A stretch of DNA of 64,000 nt from Zychaea mexicana (Eukaryota > Mucoromycota > Mucoromycetes > Mucorales > Lichtheimiaceae), in assembly GCF_025766255.1 (NCBI RefSeq), contig NW_026516713.1, forward strand, positions 62,001 to 126,000, read 5' to 3'. The notes under the pieces are model-generated. The model searched no databases. It saw nothing but the letters and a program-made list of their open reading frames with translations, and was not told the DNA's origin. Below, piece by piece: positions 60,464-64,000 of the stretch. The translations under genes were made by a program, and so were the position numbers. How positions within the stretch are numbered: position 1 is the first letter of the stretch; each line of letters begins with the position of its first letter.

Positions 60464-62789
60464 CGCAACCACCGATTAGCGTCGAGCCTGAACATATATA
60501 TATGGATCAAAAAAAGCCGCAACAATAAAAAAAATTATGTACTTTTTAAGCGCACAGAAAGATCTGTAGCTACTTACGGCAAGGTTCGGCATCCAGATCA
60601 GCAGGGAAATATTTTCAAAACCAGTCTAACCCAAAGTTACTGCAGCGAACCGACAATTTCGTAACCATTCGAACTTTTTCTGACACCAGCACCGTTAAGA
60701 TTATTGGGATCAAAATCAAATTATGACAGTTTTGTAGTAGTAGTAGTAGTATTAGTAGAAGCAGCTTCTAGGCCTAATGCGCTTTTCATATGCATTAATT
60801 CATCCCGCGCGTAAAAGTAAAATATTACCTGGTTTGTAAATCAAACTACTTGTGTATGAGTAACTCGTTCTAGCTCATACACTACTATTTGAGTTATTTG
60901 CATTGAGTCAAAACGAGGGCAGGCCCAACGCTCATTCAACAAGACAGTCAGACCAACAATACCACGACGTGCCATGTGATGAGTACCTAATAAACGATTA
61001 CACTGTGGACTCTGAATGTCAGTTCGAGTGACGCCATTGTAGAACCGGGGAGGTCGCTCGTAATCTCGAGCACAAGGAGAATGCGCAGTATTATCTCATT
61101 GGGTTAATGACTATGTATTGAAATTTTCATAGCTGTCGTCGAAAATGGGAACCTTACCTTCGTTGATGTCGCGGTAATGCCAGAGATCAATTGTGTAAGT
61201 CAAGTTGAATTGCCGACAATAAGGTGTACTCGGTTTTTCCTTTCTTTACCTACTTGGCCGCCTATATCGAGTATATTACGTATTTCTTCTCTCAAGTAAT
61301 TTAGATAGCAATTTATAAAAGTATGTACTTTTGCAGCACACTCTTCCGTCAACAAGATTAACGTTCCAAGATCATTATCTTTCCCCATAGTCCCAAGCAG
61401 AATGTGGTGGATACTTTGGGTCGACTGGTAGCTCATGAAACAATGGTAGATTTGACATATCGCTCACACTTTTTAAAGTAATCAGTCGCAGACGATGGTA
61501 CATGTATGTTATAAAAACAATTAGACGGAGTAGGGTGAACAAATGTACTTATGTTTCTCTTCAGTGTCGACTTCTTAAGTGATGCCATATAGCGACACCG
61601 CGCATTATATCATCTTATGGTGGTTTTAGATTATGCATTTCATTCAAGCGTGTCAATAAAAGATGATATGTAGGTCAATCGATTTGGTATGCTTTGTTTA
61701 CGATTGCACACGACATCGTCATGTATAGTACACACCTAAATCTTGCATATCAATGGTGGAAACCTGTAGCTTAATATGTAAAATAACGTGTCTACCTGTC
61801 TCAATAATTAAATCTATAGAAAGATAAGCTTCAATTGTATGGTTATTACGGAATGTCGAGCTGTTGCTTAATGATAAAGAGTTTGACGCATGATGCTTAT
61901 TAAGGAATTTATTGCCTCTGATGCATAATACATTTGTTTCCTTTGTCAGCTTACCAGCTACGCGTATACTTCTGTTCATTTAACTTTGTTTCATGAATAC
62001 AATATCTCGGCTATATCTATACTAACTTCATCAGCGAGATCCGTTTTTTCAGGATGAGTGATGTATAGTATAGTACAAAAACCTACACAGGAGATGCATA
62101 CCGCTACAGAACGAAATGTCACTAGAAAGCAAAAAAAAAAGAAAGCATTCATTCTGTTCATCAGACGGACCAGCTTACCGCATTTTCGATGCCCACATAA
62201 GCTACGATGCTATGTATACGGTGCTCAAGTTATAATACTCAACGGACAGTCTCTACATCCGTTTGCAATTGCTGTGTAGTCCTCTTTGAGAAGATACTTA
62301 CCCGCCATGAGGAAGTGCAACAAACGTATTAGATTATATGCGTTGATCAAATGAAACAACATGACAGAAACATTGCGTATCATCAATGTAATTTGACAGC
62401 CATACTTATGCTAGCTACGACTTAGCAATTTAAGTCAAAGTAGGCGGTGACAGCTAGACTCATAGCACATCTCATAGTGATAAAGTCCACCGCAAATTCT
62501 CCATCCAATGTTACCTTTGAATACCTTCTAATTCCTCTATGTAGGACGCCTTTTTACGTTATCAAGATCATTGGACAAGTATAGAAAGCTGATCTTGCTT
62601 TCAATCGGAGTTGAAGTTTCTCCCTCAACCTGGTTTCTTTTTGGGTCTCCCTGAACAAATCCTTGCAACAATTTTCGATGACAAAACATTTATTTATTCT
62701 CTTCCACTTTTTACAAAAAAAAAAAGAAGAACCCATTCTTTATTCCTCCTTCCCCCTTCTAGAATCTTCCTTGAATTAAATAGAAGAAA
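60464..62789. other. Intergenic, no gene recognised
   Basis: 2.3 kb between the Fanzor locus and PANB. A (GTA)n microsatellite is at 60734-60757. Two minus-strand frames (61200-61436 and 61719-61979) have no family motif. The right end of a Fanzor-bearing element, if one remains, should lie at the left end of this stretch. Confidence 0.45.
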
Positions 62790-64000
62790 ATGTCATCCGT
62801 ACTTCGTACCGGGTTAAAGGCTGCTCAAGTTCTTTCGATTCGATCATCTGGTTTACGACCATGCCGTGTTATTACAGCAGTGGCAGCAACAAAAACGGGT
62901 TTACCTAAGCCAGCCGTAGCTGCGCCTTGCCTTGTTCGTTTTTATTCGAGCCGGCCAATTGAAAGCTCACCGCAGGGCCCAACAAGTAAAGAATTCTTTG
63001 TATTACTGTGTCGCGGAGTATGAAACCACACACACCCATTTGCTTTTCCCTGTGTCCCAACCCCACATTATTCTGTCAGGAGGGCCGTGGTAAAAAAGTA
63101 GCAAACTCTAATCTCGGGATTACATCCTTCCGTAATGCTGTTTAGAGCGAACCAAGACAACCATCAAGTCCATTAGTCGTATGTACAAGCACAATGAGCC
63201 CATCTCCATGATGACGGCTCAAGATTACCCTTCTGGCATGATGGTAGATCGCGCAGAGATTGACATGTGTCTCGTGGGAGATTCCCTGGCTATGGTCGCC
63301 CTGGGATATGACAACACCACGTCACTTACTGTCGAGGTAAATAGATTGGTTTAAATCTAAATTATATACGCGTATACTAAAATCAAATACAATGATAGGA
63401 AATGCTCCATCATTGCCGTGCAGTTGCTCGAGGATGCAAGAACCCATTCTTGGTAGCGGATTTGCCATTTGGTAGCTATGAAGCTTCTCCCGTTGATGCC
63501 GTCAAGGTTGCACAACGATTTATTAAGGAAGGCAATGTTGAGGTAATTGCCGATGACAAATTTAACCGACTGTTGTTTAAACGATGTGAAAATAGAGATA
63601 GTTACCAATAATCACACACACACACACACACACTATGTTTGTATGCGATTAGGCTGTCAAGCTTGAAGGCGGTGCAGAAATGAGCGAACATATCAAAATG
63701 ATTACTCGTGTGGGTATACCCGTGGTGGGTCATATTGGATTAACACCTCAACGATCGTCGGCCTTAGGTGGATTCCGTGTTCAGGGCAAGACATCAAAGC
63801 AAGCACAACGATTGGTTGCAGATGCATTAGCATTACAAGAAGCTGGTGCGTTCTGTATGGTGTTGGAGGCTATGCCAGCTGAGATTGCTGGCTATATCAC
63901 ACAACGATTGCGCGTGCCTACCATTGGTATTGGTGCAGGCGTCAATTGCTCGGGCCAGGTGCTGGTTTTGAATGACATCATGGGATTATTTGACCGCTTC
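62790..64000 (+). CDS. ECM31: 3-methyl-2-oxobutanoate hydroxymethyltransferase (PanB), 5' part, mitochondrial
   Basis: The gene starts at ATG 62790 and runs off the window. Exon 1 is a mitochondrial presequence ([20 protein letters not shown], Arg/Ser/Ala-rich, no acids for about 50 residues, then [13 protein letters not shown]). Three introns (GT-AG) precede [49 protein letters not shown] (Mg-binding Asp in VGDS), [13 protein letters not shown] (second metal Asp), [42 protein letters not shown] (catalytic Glu) and [21 protein letters not shown]. These are the TIM-barrel motifs of PanB, which makes ketopantoate from alpha-ketoisovalerate, the first committed step to pantothenate and CoA. Intron 3 holds a (CA)n microsatellite (63613-63633). 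Nothing odd in the visible residues. Confidence 0.95.

Noticed and set aside
54942..61130. Terminal inverted repeats of a Fanzor-bearing transposon
   Set aside because: I compared the left and right flanks by eye and saw only short chance matches; element ends remain unknown.

Overview
This window is fungal nuclear DNA, most likely from a Mucoromycota (Mucorales-like) genome. Most genes carry several short introns with GT-AG borders and intergenic DNA is AT-rich. The gene set (eIF3c, Cog8, Snf8/Vps22, mitochondrial DNA polymerase gamma, Rpa43, PanB, Ran1-type kinase, LysM and chitin-deacetylase cell-wall proteins) is that of a filamentous fungus. The species cannot be named from the sequence alone. 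Several starts given here are in-frame ATG codons chosen over longer GTG/TTG-initiated readings.

Layout. 1-1137: 3' part of a Ran1/Ksp1-like kinase. 3652-6013 (-): 14-TM MFS (DHA2) transporter. 6506-8293 (-): TPR/F-box/LRR protein (Pof3/Dia2-like), divergent from eIF3c (8455-11089). 11189-12367 (-): Snf8/Vps22 (ESCRT-II), divergent from Cog8 (12487-14526). 14727-16024 (-): type II membrane DUF1647-like glycosyltransferase candidate. 17639-21060: mitochondrial DNA polymerase gamma. 21475-22849: UDP-glucose 4-epimerase.

22.9-35.5 kb is a gene-poor island. It holds a 25-bp repeat cluster, a large inverted repeat (arms of about 540 bp) flanking an RTC4-like fragment, two LINE 3'-end relics, a purine tract and minisatellites.

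35520-36269 (-): secreted LysM protein. 38360-39426: RNA polymerase I subunit Rpa43. 39979-42801 (-): GPI-anchored chitin deacetylase. 45155-49544 (-): Adp1-like ABCG half-transporter with EGF-type ectodomain, divergent from a class II histone deacetylase (about 50227-54089) with an N-terminal Tudor/chromo-barrel-like region and a 9-nt micro-exon carrying the zinc-binding Asp-x-His.

The most exciting locus is 55788-60463. It is a multi-exon Fanzor-type (eukaryotic TnpB-like) RNA-guided nuclease gene. It has a RuvC-I Asp, a Cys4 zinc finger and a RuvC-III 'NRD' motif that lies one frame away from the zinc finger. An in-frame TAA lies upstream, and a strong 3' stem-loop could be part of its guide RNA. 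62790-64000: 5' part of mitochondrial ketopantoate hydroxymethyltransferase (PanB), running off the window.

The housekeeping genes are not one pathway. Close divergent pairs (F-box/eIF3c, Vps22/Cog8, ABCG/HDAC) probably share promoters.
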